64,000 nt of DNA from Alcanivorax sp. S71-1-4 (lineage in GTDB: Bacteria > Pseudomonadota > Gammaproteobacteria > Pseudomonadales > Alcanivoracaceae): NCBI RefSeq assembly GCF_009846755.1, contig NZ_AQOR01000003.1, positions 62,001 through 126,000 of the forward strand, read 5' to 3'. The notes below the pieces were generated by a model. That model was not told the DNA's origin. It saw nothing but the letters and a program-made list of their open reading frames with translations, and searched no databases. A program made the translations under genes and the position numbers. This document shows, piece after piece, positions 34,702 through 44,922 of the stretch. The number at the start of each line of letters is the position of its first letter. Position 1 is the stretch's first letter.

Positions 34702-37700
34702 GGCGTCACTCCATTGTTGGCCACCGGCAGCTGCGAGTCACCGGCGTTGATCCAGTCCGTGGCGCGCCAGCGCAGCGGGCGCTGGTGCGTGTCGAAATAC
34801 ACCACCTGATAACGGTAGGCATGGCCGGGCGAAGGCGGATTGCGATCCAGGAACACCAGATCCACTTCCTGATAGGCGTCATCACGCGCATAGACCCAGA
34901 GGTAAGGATCGTTGAGCACAAACAGCCGGCCCTTGCTGAAAACGCCGAGGTCATCCCAGTGCACGTAATCGATACGCGGCGACACCTGCACCACATCCGA
35001 CAGCTGGCCATCCGGCGCGCGCGCCTGGCGGTAGACAATGAAGCCGGTGCGTGACTGCATGGCGGCCTGCATCGCGTGCCAGGACCCTTCAAAACATTGC
35101 AGGCTGGCCACGTAGGCATCGCCCTCGCCGGTCATGTTGCCGACGCCCACGTGAGTGTCCTGCACGGAGCAGTCCGGTGTGTACGCCAGCATCCCCAGAT
35201 GAATCGCCAGTGCCCCGGATACCGGGCTGATCTGGCGCGTGCGCACGGCGCTGAAATCCATCGCCGCCAGCGGTTCGCCCTGCGGCACGGCAGGAATCTG
35301 CGGCCACGGCAGCCACTGCGTCAGCGGTGCCGCCGGGCTGAGACGCTCGCTGCACAGCGGCGCGCTCCAGCCTGAGCGGGGTGCCTCCCCCACTGTCGTG
35401 CCGACACCGTAGGTCCGCAGGCGCACGCACCATTGTTCGCGCGCCACAGTGCGCGGCGGCACATCAAGCCGCAGTTGCTGCTCCCCGCCGCCGTCGAGCG
35501 ATACCGCCGGCACGTTTTCCCGCAGCGGTGCCAGGCCCGCCGGCTCAACGCGGGTCAGCTCCACTTCCACCATCGACTGCCGCTGCGCCGGCACGCGCCA
35601 GCCGATCGCCATGCTGTCGTCGATCGGCGTCAGGGTCAGCGGCTGTGGCGCGGACGGCGCTGCCTGTGCGGGCTGCGCCGGAATCAGGCGGCAACCCAGC
35701 TGCGTGGTGGCAGAAATATTATTGTTGGCGTCATGGGTGACGGCGTAGCCACAGAACTCGCCGCGCTCGTGCACAAACGTCTGGCTCTCCGGTGTGGCGG
35801 TACCGCAACTGGACGCCACCCGTGTGCTCTCGCCATCGACCTGCTGGAACAGGCTGCTGCACGTGCCCGGCGGGCTCTGGACCGTGATGTTGAGCGGGCC
35901 GTGCACGACCCCTTCCGGCGCCGGCGCCGGTTGCAGGCACTGCACCGGTTTCAGGGTCAGCGTGCCGCTGCCGCACAGGTCCACCGACGCATCCAGGGGC
36001 GCCTCGCAGGCCAGCTCGCCCTCTTCGGGATCGGCGGGGTACTGGATTGAACGGCTGCCGCCGGCGCAGGCCTGCGGAAAAGTATCGGCGCGGCAGAAAC
36101 CGGCATTGCTGCTGACCAGCGTTTTGCTGGACACCGGGAACTGCACGCCGTTGCAACGCAAGCCGAAGCTGCCGTAGCGGTTTACCTCGTCTGCGAATTG
36201 CCAGGCGCCCTCGCTGCTGTATTCGGCCTCGCAACCACACACTGCCAGTTCCGGCTGTGTCACGCTCACGCTGGGCGCCGCCGGCAGGTCGCGCACGGGG
36301 AACAGCACACGCACCGGCTCACTCAGAAAACTCAGGCGCCCGCCGTTGGCCACGGTGGCCAGGCGGTACCAGTACACTTCGCCACGGTCATTGCCGGGCG
36401 TGGTGTCCACTACCTGCACATGCTGCGCGCCGGAGGGCAGCGTCACCGTCTGGAAGATGGCATTGACGCGCGCGCCGCCAGGGCTTTCGGCAGCCAGGCA
36501 TTGCGCGTTGGCCGGGCGTTCGTCGGCATCGGCAAAGCCGTCGCCGTCGCTGTCGCGAAAGGCGTTTGCCTGGTCAGCATCGTCGAAACGGTAAAGCAGA
36601 TACTGGTCGATTTTCAGTGCCACGCTGCGGCGCGGCGTGGTGGCGCAGTCTTCGTTGCTGCCGACAAATTCCAGTACACCGCGCGTCTCCGCCTCGGCGG
36701 TATTGCAGAATCGCTTGCCCTGCCCGAAGGCGCGCATATAACTGTCCAGTGTGATCTGCGGGAAACGCAGTTCGGCACGGCGCGGCTGGCTGTTTTCATT
36801 CAGCCAGACATCCAGGTTCCACGGCGCCGGTGGACGCGACAGATCCGGGATGCGCACCAGCGCGCCGGACGTCGGGCCGAAGTGGCCGGCAAAATCACGC
36901 GGCACCAGATAGTAGGCGCGCAGGTCGCCGGGGCGCAGCCCGGCCTGGCGCAGCGTCACCTGGGTTTCCAGCCATTCAGCCGTGCTGAGGTTGTCGTCGG
37001 GGGTGACGGTGATCAGCGTCTCGTTGATTTTTTCCAGGTCCGCAAACAGGACCTGGCCACGGCCGTCATGGGGCAGCCCTGCCGCTTCCGCCGCGAGATC
37101 GCGCGCCGGCACGGCGGTGGTATTGCCCGGCAGGTTCTGCCGGCTGCGATACAGGTCAAACCCGCTGATGAACAACTGGTTGGCCACACGGTCGGCCATG
37201 TTGCCGCCACCCGGCGCGTTCCAGTTCAACGCCACCGAATAGTGATCCTTCATGTCCGGCGCGTCGCAGGCGGACAGAAAAATCTGGCCGAACTGACGTG
37301 CGGACAGCACGCGTTGCGGTTGCGCCGTATTCACTTGTACCAACCCCACGCGACGTTCTTCGCCACCGGCATTGACCGCGCGCAACTCGTACTCAAACAC
37401 GCCGTTGCCGGGCTGGTCCCGGTATGCCCGATAGCGGGCCATGGCGATATTGAAATCATTACGCGAGGCCAGCATGGCCCAGAACGGATCACTCAGCAGA
37501 CGTTGCTGGATCACGCTCGCGTATTCAGCACCGGAAAAATCCGCGCGGCGGTCATCGCGCACGGCTTCTTCCTTGAGCAACGCCACCGTTTCCAGCAGCC
37601 GCCGCTGCTGGGCCGGCCCCTGATAGAGCGCATTGATGTCGGCCACCGGACGCACGCCCTGGGTCGGGAACACCTGCAACAGCGTGCCATCGCGGTACAG

Positions 37701-37898
37701 CCGCAGGCTGGTGATGTCCGCCGGCATGCTGCCTTCCAGAAGATCCCAGCGCAGGTAAACTTGCTCGCTGCCCTGCCCGCTCTGGCTCAGTGAAGCCGCC
37801 GGCCCGGATTTGGCAATGAGATAAAACTGACTTTCCGCCAACGCCACGCCAGGGAGGCAGAGCAGTGCGGCGACCAGCAGTGAACAACAACGCAACAT
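34698..37898 (-). CDS. Giant secreted protein with fibronectin-like modules
   Basis: This 1066-residue protein has a signal peptide (about 1-21, ending GVALA). The sequence is mostly beta-strand with FN3-like features: VYLRWDLLEGSMPADITSLRLYRDG at the start, ALNWNAPGGG, MAIGWRVPAQRQSMVEVELTRVEPAG, and a run ending PGHAYRYQVVYFDTHQRPLRW. It contains many cysteines (e.g. CGCEAEY, CRADTFPQAC, CSSLFQQ), which suggests disulfides in the periplasm or outside. One TSP3-like element DSDGDGFADADE is at about 447. No enzyme motif is recognised. It follows the 2157-residue gene by 12 bp and overlaps the next by 4. Confidence 0.75.
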   Translation of the reverse strand: MLRCCSLLVAALLCLPGVALAESQFYLIAKSGPAASLSQSGQGSEQVYLRWDLLEGSMPADITSLRLYRDGTLLQVFPTQGVRPVADINALYQGPAQQRRLLETVALLKEEAVRDDRRADFSGAEYASVIQQRLLSDPFWAMLASRNDFNIAMARYRAYRDQPGNGVFEYELRAVNAGGEERRVGLVQVNTAQPQRVLSARQFGQIFLSACDAPDMKDHYSVALNWNAPGGGNMADRVANQLFISGFDLYRSRQNLPGNTTAVPARDLAAEAAGLPHDGRGQVLFADLEKINETLITVTPDDNLSTAEWLETQVTLRQAGLRPGDLRAYYLVPRDFAGHFGPTSGALVRIPDLSRPPAPWNLDVWLNENSQPRRAELRFPQITLDSYMRAFGQGKRFCNTAEAETRGVLEFVGSNEDCATTPRRSVALKIDQYLLYRFDDADQANAFRDSDGDGFADADERPANAQCLAAESPGGARVNAIFQTVTLPSGAQHVQVVDTTPGNDRGEVYWYRLATVANGGRLSFLSEPVRVLFPVRDLPAAPSVSVTQPELAVCGCEAEYSSEGAWQFADEVNRYGSFGLRCNGVQFPVSSKTLVSSNAGFCRADTFPQACAGGSRSIQYPADPEEGELACEAPLDASVDLCGSGTLTLKPVQCLQPAPAPEGVVHGPLNITVQSPPGTCSSLFQQVDGESTRVASSCGTATPESQTFVHERGEFCGYAVTHDANNNISATTQLGCRLIPAQPAQAAPSAPQPLTLTPIDDSMAIGWRVPAQRQSMVEVELTRVEPAGLAPLRENVPAVSLDGGGEQQLRLDVPPRTVAREQWCVRLRTYGVGTTVGEAPRSGWSAPLCSERLSPAAPLTQWLPWPQIPAVPQGEPLAAMDFSAVRTRQISPVSGALAIHLGMLAYTPDCSVQDTHVGVGNMTGEGDAYVASLQCFEGSWHAMQAAMQSRTGFIVYRQARAPDGQLSDVVQVSPRIDYVHWDDLGVFSKGRLFVLNDPYLWVYARDDAYQEVDLVFLDRNPPSPGHAYRYQVVYFDTHQRPLRWRATDWINAGDSQLPVANNGVTP

Positions 37899-37910
37899 CC
37901 CTGTTCCCCT

Positions 37911-40900
37911 TTAATGAACCGCACTGACGGACAGGTCGAGGATCGACCAGCCGTTGACATAACCCGCCTGGAAACGCGCATCCGCCGTCGCGCACCAGGA
38001 GTCCTTGCGGCTGCGTTCCACCGAGGTCCAGCCAGCCGGTTCACAGGCGCCGACACCGGCGACCCCGAACCCTTCACCGACAAACGTGAAATCACCGTCG
38101 GTATTGATCTGGCCGAGCGCACGGATCTGGCCACGCAGCGCACCGATGCAACCCACCTTGCCGTAGGCGCCGCCACCGACCAGGCCGCCCAGCGTCAGCG
38201 GCGGGCCGGCCAGCAGCCAGGCGCCGATATCGGCAGCCGCGCCAATGGTGAGCGGGCAACCGCTGGTCCAGACCGGGATCGACGCCGCGCCACGCACATA
38301 GGCGCCGGCAAAACCGCTGGGCGGCAGCGGAATGAACTGCGCCACCTGCGGGTCCAGCGACATCAGCACATCCTGATTGCAGGTGCGGCCCACCAGGAAC
38401 GCCACCTCTGCCTGGATGTCACTGAACACCGCACCCGCCGAGGCACCGAGATAAACCTCGCGGTCACCGATACCGGCGGCGAACGCCGGGTCGTAAATCA
38501 CGAACTCGGTAAAACCGATATCACCCTGCGTGGCCAGGCCGCCGAACACGCCGCGCGGTGTCAGCGCGTACACGCCACTGCCGCCTTCCAGCGTGAAACC
38601 GAGGTAGATTTTTTTCATGGTGATTTTGGATGTGCCGACAGTGGCGGGGATGTTCATCGCCGAGACCGTCACATCGAGACGGCTTTCGGTGTCACTGCCG
38701 CCACACACCGCGCTTTTGTCGCTGGCACTCCAGCTCACGGCATCCAGCGCGGCACCGAAGGTATTGCCGGGCTCACCGTCGGTGGCCGGTCCCATGGTCC
38801 ATTCGGCACCGATGTGCGCGCGCTCCAGTTCTTCGCCGGCAATCACGCCGTAGCCATCCAGCCCGGCGCTGTTCAGCGGCAGGCCACGCACGGTGGCCGA
38901 GGCGTCAGCCAGCACGGCGTTGATTTCGTTTTCCACGGTGGACAGTGCGGTACGCACCGCCAGGTTGGCCTGGTCGGTGAGTTGCAGCGCCACTTCGTTG
39001 ACCTTGCGGTTCACTTCCACCAGTTCCCGGTTCACCGCTATGCGCAATTGCGTCACTGGCGGCGAAGCCATCACCAGGCTGACCAGATGCCGGCGCATCT
39101 GGTCGGCACTGAGATTGGCCAGCGGCAGGCGCTCGTCCAGCAGGCCACGCAGTTCACTGCGCACCAGATTGCGGCGCTGTTGCAGCGTCTGCCGCAACGG
39201 CGTGAACGCAAAGCGGAACACATCGGTTTCGCTGGCGCTGTCTGCCACCAGCACGTCGATGCGGTTGTTGCTCAGCCGTTGCAGGTTGGTTTCCAGTTCG
39301 GCCAGGATCAGCGCGCCCGGTTTGTCGGCCGGCCCGTCGGCCAGCTGTGTCTTGAGGTCTGTGAGAATCTGCTTCACGTCCGCCAGCGGCGCAAGCAAGG
39401 TCTGTTCGGCTGCGCTGAGCAGGCTGGCGAAATTGTCGAGCTGTATCGACACCGTATTCAGCCCGGCGCGCACCGTCGCCACCTGGGTGCCAATGTCCGT
39501 CATCAATGCCTGCGCATCGGTGAGCACCTGCCCGGCACCGCTGCCACAGAGATTGCTGCGCAACGTCTGCTCGGCGCTGTCCAGTCGCGTGCCAATTTGC
39601 TCCGCAGCGGCGCTGATATCCCGTTGCGCCTGGGCCAGGCCATCACGCACGGCGGGATCGGCAGCCACCAGGTTCACCAGTAGCGGCAGCACCTCGCTGC
39701 CCTGCAACAGGTTCACCACCGCCCGCAGGTCCGCCACATGCCCCAGCGCCGTGCCCAGGTAACCGCTGGCTTCGCTGCCCAGCCCGCTGCCGGCCATGCA
39801 CTGGCTTTCCAGCACGTCGGTGGCGCGTTCGAGCACGGCCATCACTTCACCGCGCGCGCGGTCGACCCGGTCCAGCGGCGCCGCCACTTTCTGCAACAGC
39901 GCACGCGCCTCGCTCACCGCCGCGTCCGTCGGCACGAACAGGGTTTCGATCCGCGCACGGGCGGTGTCGGCCAGCGCATGGGCAGTGTCCACGGCACTGA
40001 TCAGTGGCGCAGACGGCGACTGGCCTGCACCCAGGGCCAGCAATTGCGATTCCACTCGTTCCAGTTCGGCACGCAGCGCCTGTTCGCGGCGCACCAGTTC
40101 GTCGTCGAGCGGATCGAACAGTTGATCATCCAGCCGTTGCAGCAATTGCTCGGGGAAGCTGCGCACTTCCGCCAGCCCGTCCGCCAGCGTCTCCACCGGG
40201 TCCTGCTGATCCGGTGTCAGCGGAGCGGCCGCTTCACCCAGGCGGGTGATGGCCTCCAGCAGTGCTTTCTCCATGGCCTTGTCCAGGCCACGTGACGCCA
40301 GTTCGTTGACACGTCTCAGTTGCCGGCTGATGCCGCCCAGCGTCGGTGCAATGACCGGCTGCCGGATCAACCCGGCGCTGACCAGCAGTTGATCCACTTT
40401 TTCCAGCCCGTCCGGGTCGGTCAGGTCGACCTGGAAGCGCAGGTTTTTCAGCCGGGTGAAATCGGCGCTGGCACCGAACGATAACTTGGTCCGTTGCGGC
40501 TGGATAAAATCGATCCCGGCGCCCGCTTCCAGCACGAACAGATCCTGCTCCCAGCGGCGGCCATTGAATTGCGCCACGGCGCTCAGGCTGTCGGGCGCGG
40601 CGTAGTACACCGGCAGGCCAAAACCGAAGCCGGTGTTGCCCCACTCATAGCGGGCCTGCAGATCCAGCGCGCTGTCTTCGGCGATGTCGGCCAGCAGTGC
40701 ATCGTTGGTCTGCCGTGCGCGGCTGCCACTGACGGCCGGGGTGTCGCCCAGCAGGCTGCCCGGCGGCAGAATCACGCTGGATTCCGCCACCGGCAGGTTG
40801 CCCTGCCACCGGTTGGCCACGCGCAGTTCTGCCTGCAGGCTGTGCCAGAACGGCAGCGCCACGCGGCCCTCCAGCAACAGCACGCCATAGTCCTGCGACG

Positions 40901-43900
40901 GACCGCTGACCGGCAGCGGCGGCGGCAGCGTGCCGCCGGTCACCGCCACCGGGAAGCCCGCGTCGTCGCCACGCGCGTCCAGACGATACTGGTCCTGCGG
41001 CAGCACGGCGGAGCGCAGCGGCGTCCCGTCACCCTGCCAGGTGATGTCCAGCAACAGGGGTTTGTTCAGCGCGGCGAAATCCGCTTCCTGGCGCAGGGTC
41101 AGGCGCTGGTCGGCGGCCACGCATTGCGCACTGGCGCTGCCGTCGGGATGGGTGAATGCCAGATCAAACAGGCGGGTGGCGGCACGCCAGCCGGCCAGTG
41201 CGCAGCCTGCGCCACATTGTTCCGCCGCCAGGCGCGCCTGGCCGAAGCGGCCACTGCAACTGATATCCAGGTTGGCGAATTGCACGTCGAAGCCCGCCTG
41301 CCCCGGCAGGGCGATACCACCATCCACCCAGTTGTAGGCGTCCGGGACATTGTCCGTCATGCGCACAGCAAAACGGTCGAACGCGAACGGGTAACCGTAC
41401 AGCGCGATGCTGTCGCCCAGCACTGCCGGGTCGGCATTGAAGACGCCGGTGATGCCGGCATTGCGAATCACGTATTTGCTCGCCAGGTGGCCGTCCAGCG
41501 ACAGCGCGTCCGGCCCGATGTCCAGCCGCAGCGGCTGACCGGCCAGGCTCTCGCCCTCACCCACCACCGGTTGGCCGGTGTTCGACGCGTAGGTCTCCGG
41601 CCCCACCGTGATGCCCGGCGCGGCAAAGTTGCCCTGCCGATAGGCATCGGTCTCCGGCAGAAAACGCTGGTGCGAGAGCGGCGCGGCGCGGCGGTGCGCC
41701 ATCAGGTGATGTACCGCCGGGGCGTTGTCCGGCATCACCACGCCGGGCAACAGCAACGTGGCGCTATCGCCTGCCTGCAAGTCCTGCGGGCGAGCCCAGG
41801 CGAAGCCGTCGGCGCGGGCGCCCCAGGCGGGGCTGTCGCTCTGGTTGCCCACCGCCACGCGGGCGTGCAGGGTGCCGTCACGGTCGCTGTGCGCCGTGCC
41901 GCTGACGCGGTATTCGCGCACCGCACGGCGCAGGCAATCGGCCTCCACACAGTCGGCGTTCTGGGGCAGCACAAACGACAGCGCGATGTCCGTGTCCTGC
42001 AGACGACCGCCACGCACCGGCACCGTGAACGGCTGCCAGCTCAGTTGTCCCGCCGGCCAGCCTGTCGGACCGGAACCGGCACTCAGGGCGGTGTCGCTGT
42101 GGAGGCCGTCGGCATACAGCCACAAGGCCCCCGCCCCACCCTGACTGAACGGCGCGGCATTGGAGGGCATGCCGCCGGTGGCGCGCGGATCATTCGGTGA
42201 CAGCACCGGCGCGTTCAGGCTCACCACCTGGTCGTAATCCACCCGGATGCCCTGGGCGGTGAGCGCGGCGCCGGTGATACGGTAGGCAAAGGGCAGGTGT
42301 TCGGCATGCAGCAGCATGCGCAACGGCGCGCCCTGGCCGTTGTAACCGGGCAGCAGCAGTTCGGCCGCCTGCCCCATGCGCATCCAGTTGGGCGGCTGCG
42401 GGGTGGTGGCGAACAGGTTCGCCACATCGATTTCCAGCAGCGCGCGGTGCCAGCGCGGCAGCGGCAATGGTGCCTGGGACAGGTCTATCTCCCCTTCGCT
42501 CACCACCAGCGCCAGACCATCGCCTTCGTCGTCGATCTCTACGCAGACCGGGCCGCTGAGTTCGCCGTCCAGGGTCTGGCCACCCACCGACACGCTGTAG
42601 AGATAGTGTCCGTCCACCGCGTAATGCTCGGGATTGGCACAGCCATTGCTGCCCGGCGGGAACAGGAACTGTGCGCCCCCCACCAGAGCCAGTGACTGGT
42701 CACCAAAGCGGATGTCGTCCGGCAGCGGCAATGGCAACGGCATGTCGACGTCCGCCGCGACGCTCTCGCGTCCGGCGACACTCGCCAGCAAACGCACCTG
42801 CCAGCCGGCACGCCAGGCGTCCAGCAGAAACGGTGTCAGCGCGTCACCCTGCAAGGACGCCTGCAGGGTCGCCACCGGACTCACCGACTGCGAGGCGGCC
42901 AACACCTGTTCTGCCGGGTACAGGTAATCCCCCAGCGGCGTGCGCGCCCTTTCTTCGCCGTCGCCGTCTTCCGCCAGCAACGTCAGCGCGATATGCCAGT
43001 CGCGGCCGGCAGCAGCGCAACCGTCGCAGTCATCCTGCAACCCCAGCGCCAGCGCCATGACCACGGGCCGGTCGGCCACAAAGCCGATCAACGGCGGCAG
43101 GGCCTCGCTGCAGGCCAGCACGTCGAGGTCCGCCACCGGGGTATCCACGCCGATAAAACAGCCCGCCACCAGCGACAACGGGCTGTCGGCCACGGCGCCG
43201 CTGCCGAAGGGCACGCCGTCGGTGAGCGTGACCCGGGCGCTGCTCTGCGCCAGGGCGACCTCCTGCGACGGATCACGCAGGGTGACGGTGAAATACTCGG
43301 CGCCTTCATCGCGGGCATCGATCAGCACCGGCACGGTGACCCGGGTTTCACGCTCGCCATTCGCGAACACCACCGGGTAACTGCCGTCGACAAAATCAAA
43401 ACCGGCCAGCGCGGTGCCGGCGGTGGCATCCAGCGTGGCCGTCAGCGGCAGCAGGCTGGCGCCGTTGCGGCGGACGGTAATCTGCGCGCGGGCCTCGGAT
43501 TCGAACAGGGCCATGCCGGCCACCGACAGGGTCGGGCCCGGCGGCTGGAACCAGCCACACAGGGGGTCACACAGCCAGACGGTGTGCTGCTCGATCAGCT
43601 CGACCGACGGCAGATTGCTGATCACGCCAGCCTGGTGCATCAGTTCCAGCAGGTAACGGGCATCCATGCCGGCAAACACGTCCAGGACCTGTTCCGGCGG
43701 CACGCCCTGCTTCAAGGCGGCCTTGATCGCATCCAGCCCGGCCGGCATCCGGCCCGTCTCGCGCGGCAACTGCATCACCGCGCCGGACACCAGCAGCAAC
43801 TGCAGCGCCGGATCATCCAGGCTGGCGCCGGCGGGCAGTGCATTGAGGTCGAGCCTGCCCGGGTCCTGTTCCGGCGGCAGGCCGACGGCTTGCATCACCT

Positions 43901-44384
43901 GGCGCTCGCCCTGTTTGATCTGTGTCGCCAGCGGCATGCCGTCCTGCAATGAGCCCTGCAGCATCTGGCTGGCAAAATCGGTGAAGAGATTGACGTTCTG
44001 CGGCTGGCCATCGGCCAGCGTGAGGGCGGTGATCGGGTTGGCGAGTTCAACCTGTTCGCCCGTGGTTTCGTCGATGAACTGCCCGGAGGCCTCGATCAGG
44101 ACCGGCTGGCCACTGGGCGCCTGGAAACTGAAACGCCCCCCGTCCTGCACGTCGACCGGCATCGGCTCGCCAACGCCCTGCCCCGGCGTGAAGGGGAATG
44201 CCTGCACCCGCATCTGCATGAACGGGCCTTTCTGCACCACGCCACTCACCGTGACCTGGCGTTCGCCACCATCGCGGCTGCCCCCTCCGCCCCCGCAGGC
44301 GCTCAACAGCAAGGCGGTGGCGACCAGCGCGCACAACGGACGAAGCAGGACAGGACGCCCGGCACGGGCGGCTGATTCGGACAT
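37911..44384 (-). CDS. Giant lipoprotein (2157 aa) with Calx-beta module and long helical region, first gene of the second exoprotein operon
   Basis: The signal ends LLLSACGGGGG, so the protein is a lipoprotein. The module GVVQKGPFMQMRVQAF follows, of the kind often found after such lipoboxes. A Calx-beta domain lies at about 280-390 (SVAGMALFESEARAQITVRR ... EYFTVTLRDP). Beta-rich regions run to about 1320. A long helical, probably coiled-coil region covers about 1320-1840 (e.g. ELVRREQALRAELERVESQ), and a cysteine-containing beta domain forms the C-terminus. I set the start at the ATG at 44384, because AAGGAAGGAA precedes it and the signal begins close by; an upstream frame to 44441 is less likely. 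A MITE-like repeat lies upstream. No known function; the size and anchor suggest a surface structure or scaffold. Confidence 0.78.
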   Translation of the reverse strand: MSESAARAGRPVLLRPLCALVATALLLSACGGGGGSRDGGERQVTVSGVVQKGPFMQMRVQAFPFTPGQGVGEPMPVDVQDGGRFSFQAPSGQPVLIEASGQFIDETTGEQVELANPITALTLADGQPQNVNLFTDFASQMLQGSLQDGMPLATQIKQGERQVMQAVGLPPEQDPGRLDLNALPAGASLDDPALQLLLVSGAVMQLPRETGRMPAGLDAIKAALKQGVPPEQVLDVFAGMDARYLLELMHQAGVISNLPSVELIEQHTVWLCDPLCGWFQPPGPTLSVAGMALFESEARAQITVRRNGASLLPLTATLDATAGTALAGFDFVDGSYPVVFANGERETRVTVPVLIDARDEGAEYFTVTLRDPSQEVALAQSSARVTLTDGVPFGSGAVADSPLSLVAGCFIGVDTPVADLDVLACSEALPPLIGFVADRPVVMALALGLQDDCDGCAAAGRDWHIALTLLAEDGDGEERARTPLGDYLYPAEQVLAASQSVSPVATLQASLQGDALTPFLLDAWRAGWQVRLLASVAGRESVAADVDMPLPLPLPDDIRFGDQSLALVGGAQFLFPPGSNGCANPEHYAVDGHYLYSVSVGGQTLDGELSGPVCVEIDDEGDGLALVVSEGEIDLSQAPLPLPRWHRALLEIDVANLFATTPQPPNWMRMGQAAELLLPGYNGQGAPLRMLLHAEHLPFAYRITGAALTAQGIRVDYDQVVSLNAPVLSPNDPRATGGMPSNAAPFSQGGAGALWLYADGLHSDTALSAGSGPTGWPAGQLSWQPFTVPVRGGRLQDTDIALSFVLPQNADCVEADCLRRAVREYRVSGTAHSDRDGTLHARVAVGNQSDSPAWGARADGFAWARPQDLQAGDSATLLLPGVVMPDNAPAVHHLMAHRRAAPLSHQRFLPETDAYRQGNFAAPGITVGPETYASNTGQPVVGEGESLAGQPLRLDIGPDALSLDGHLASKYVIRNAGITGVFNADPAVLGDSIALYGYPFAFDRFAVRMTDNVPDAYNWVDGGIALPGQAGFDVQFANLDISCSGRFGQARLAAEQCGAGCALAGWRAATRLFDLAFTHPDGSASAQCVAADQRLTLRQEADFAALNKPLLLDITWQGDGTPLRSAVLPQDQYRLDARGDDAGFPVAVTGGTLPPPLPVSGPSQDYGVLLLEGRVALPFWHSLQAELRVANRWQGNLPVAESSVILPPGSLLGDTPAVSGSRARQTNDALLADIAEDSALDLQARYEWGNTGFGFGLPVYYAAPDSLSAVAQFNGRRWEQDLFVLEAGAGIDFIQPQRTKLSFGASADFTRLKNLRFQVDLTDPDGLEKVDQLLVSAGLIRQPVIAPTLGGISRQLRRVNELASRGLDKAMEKALLEAITRLGEAAAPLTPDQQDPVETLADGLAEVRSFPEQLLQRLDDQLFDPLDDELVRREQALRAELERVESQLLALGAGQSPSAPLISAVDTAHALADTARARIETLFVPTDAAVSEARALLQKVAAPLDRVDRARGEVMAVLERATDVLESQCMAGSGLGSEASGYLGTALGHVADLRAVVNLLQGSEVLPLLVNLVAADPAVRDGLAQAQRDISAAAEQIGTRLDSAEQTLRSNLCGSGAGQVLTDAQALMTDIGTQVATVRAGLNTVSIQLDNFASLLSAAEQTLLAPLADVKQILTDLKTQLADGPADKPGALILAELETNLQRLSNNRIDVLVADSASETDVFRFAFTPLRQTLQQRRNLVRSELRGLLDERLPLANLSADQMRRHLVSLVMASPPVTQLRIAVNRELVEVNRKVNEVALQLTDQANLAVRTALSTVENEINAVLADASATVRGLPLNSAGLDGYGVIAGEELERAHIGAEWTMGPATDGEPGNTFGAALDAVSWSASDKSAVCGGSDTESRLDVTVSAMNIPATVGTSKITMKKIYLGFTLEGGSGVYALTPRGVFGGLATQGDIGFTEFVIYDPAFAAGIGDREVYLGASAGAVFSDIQAEVAFLVGRTCNQDVLMSLDPQVAQFIPLPPSGFAGAYVRGAASIPVWTSGCPLTIGAAADIGAWLLAGPPLTLGGLVGGGAYGKVGCIGALRGQIRALGQINTDGDFTFVGEGFGVAGVGACEPAGWTSVERSRKDSWCATADARFQAGYVNGWSILDLSVSAVH

Positions 44385-44647
44385 GGTAAAGGTTCCTTCC
44401 TTTGATCCCCGGGCGATGATCAGGCGCGGTGAGCGCGGCATGGCGCCCGCCTGATCAACGGGTCTGCGCTGATATTAGGTTGCCCGCAGGCCACCTCACA
44501 GCCCCGAAACCGGGTGTGTCCCGCGAATTCGGGACAACCCGCAGGCCCTGCCCGGATGAGCGGCAAAGGAAAGGTCAGATGAGAGACAGAAGAAAGGTCC
44601 ATCACGGATCAGCAGCTGCCCGAACGCCCCTCCTGACGCACTGAGCT
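44385..44647. promoter_or_regulatory. Upstream region of the giant operon, with a palindrome
   Basis: TGTCCCG-CGAATT-CGGGACA (44517-44536) is a palindrome with perfect 7-bp arms, about 130 bp upstream of the 2157-residue gene. The block CCCGCAGGCC occurs twice around it (about 44483 and 44538). This could be a regulator site for the operon. No gene is visible here. Confidence 0.4.
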
Positions 44648-44894
44648 GTAGGGTGGGTAGAGCCAACGGCGAAACCCACCGAGCCCAAGCAGCACACTCC
44701 TCCCACAAAATCATCAAAACCACCTGACTCCCAAGCCGGGCAATTTCGATACCATCAAAAAAAACTGACGTCGGGTGATTTCGATATCATCGAAACAACC
44801 TGACTCCCTCAAGCCGGGTGGTTTCGATGGTTTTGCGGGAGTGATTAACGGGCATGGACACGGTGGGTTTCGCCGTTGGCTCTACCCACCCTAC
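44648..44894. repeat. MITE-like palindromic repeat, copy 2 (expanded)
   Basis: This 247-bp copy has the same terminal inverted repeats as copy 1. It begins GTAGGGTGGGTAGAGCCAAC and ends with the complement. The stem differs from copies 1 and 3 at paired positions: CCAACGGCG on the left is matched by CGCCGTTGG on the right, where the others have CCAAAGGCG and CGCCTTTGG. The interior is longer, because a unit of about 40 bp (CCTGACTCCC, AAGCCGGG, TTTCGAT) is present in roughly three imperfect copies. It separates the giant operon from the ABC transporter operon. Confidence 0.88.
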
Positions 44895-44922
44895 CGCCCC
44901 ACCCACACGACGCTGGCGGCCG

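Noticed and set aside
36198-40295. Long plus-strand open frames (e.g. 36198-37793, 37914-39683, 38893-39762)
   Set aside because: All are antisense to the giant exoprotein genes, which have signal peptides and coupled starts.
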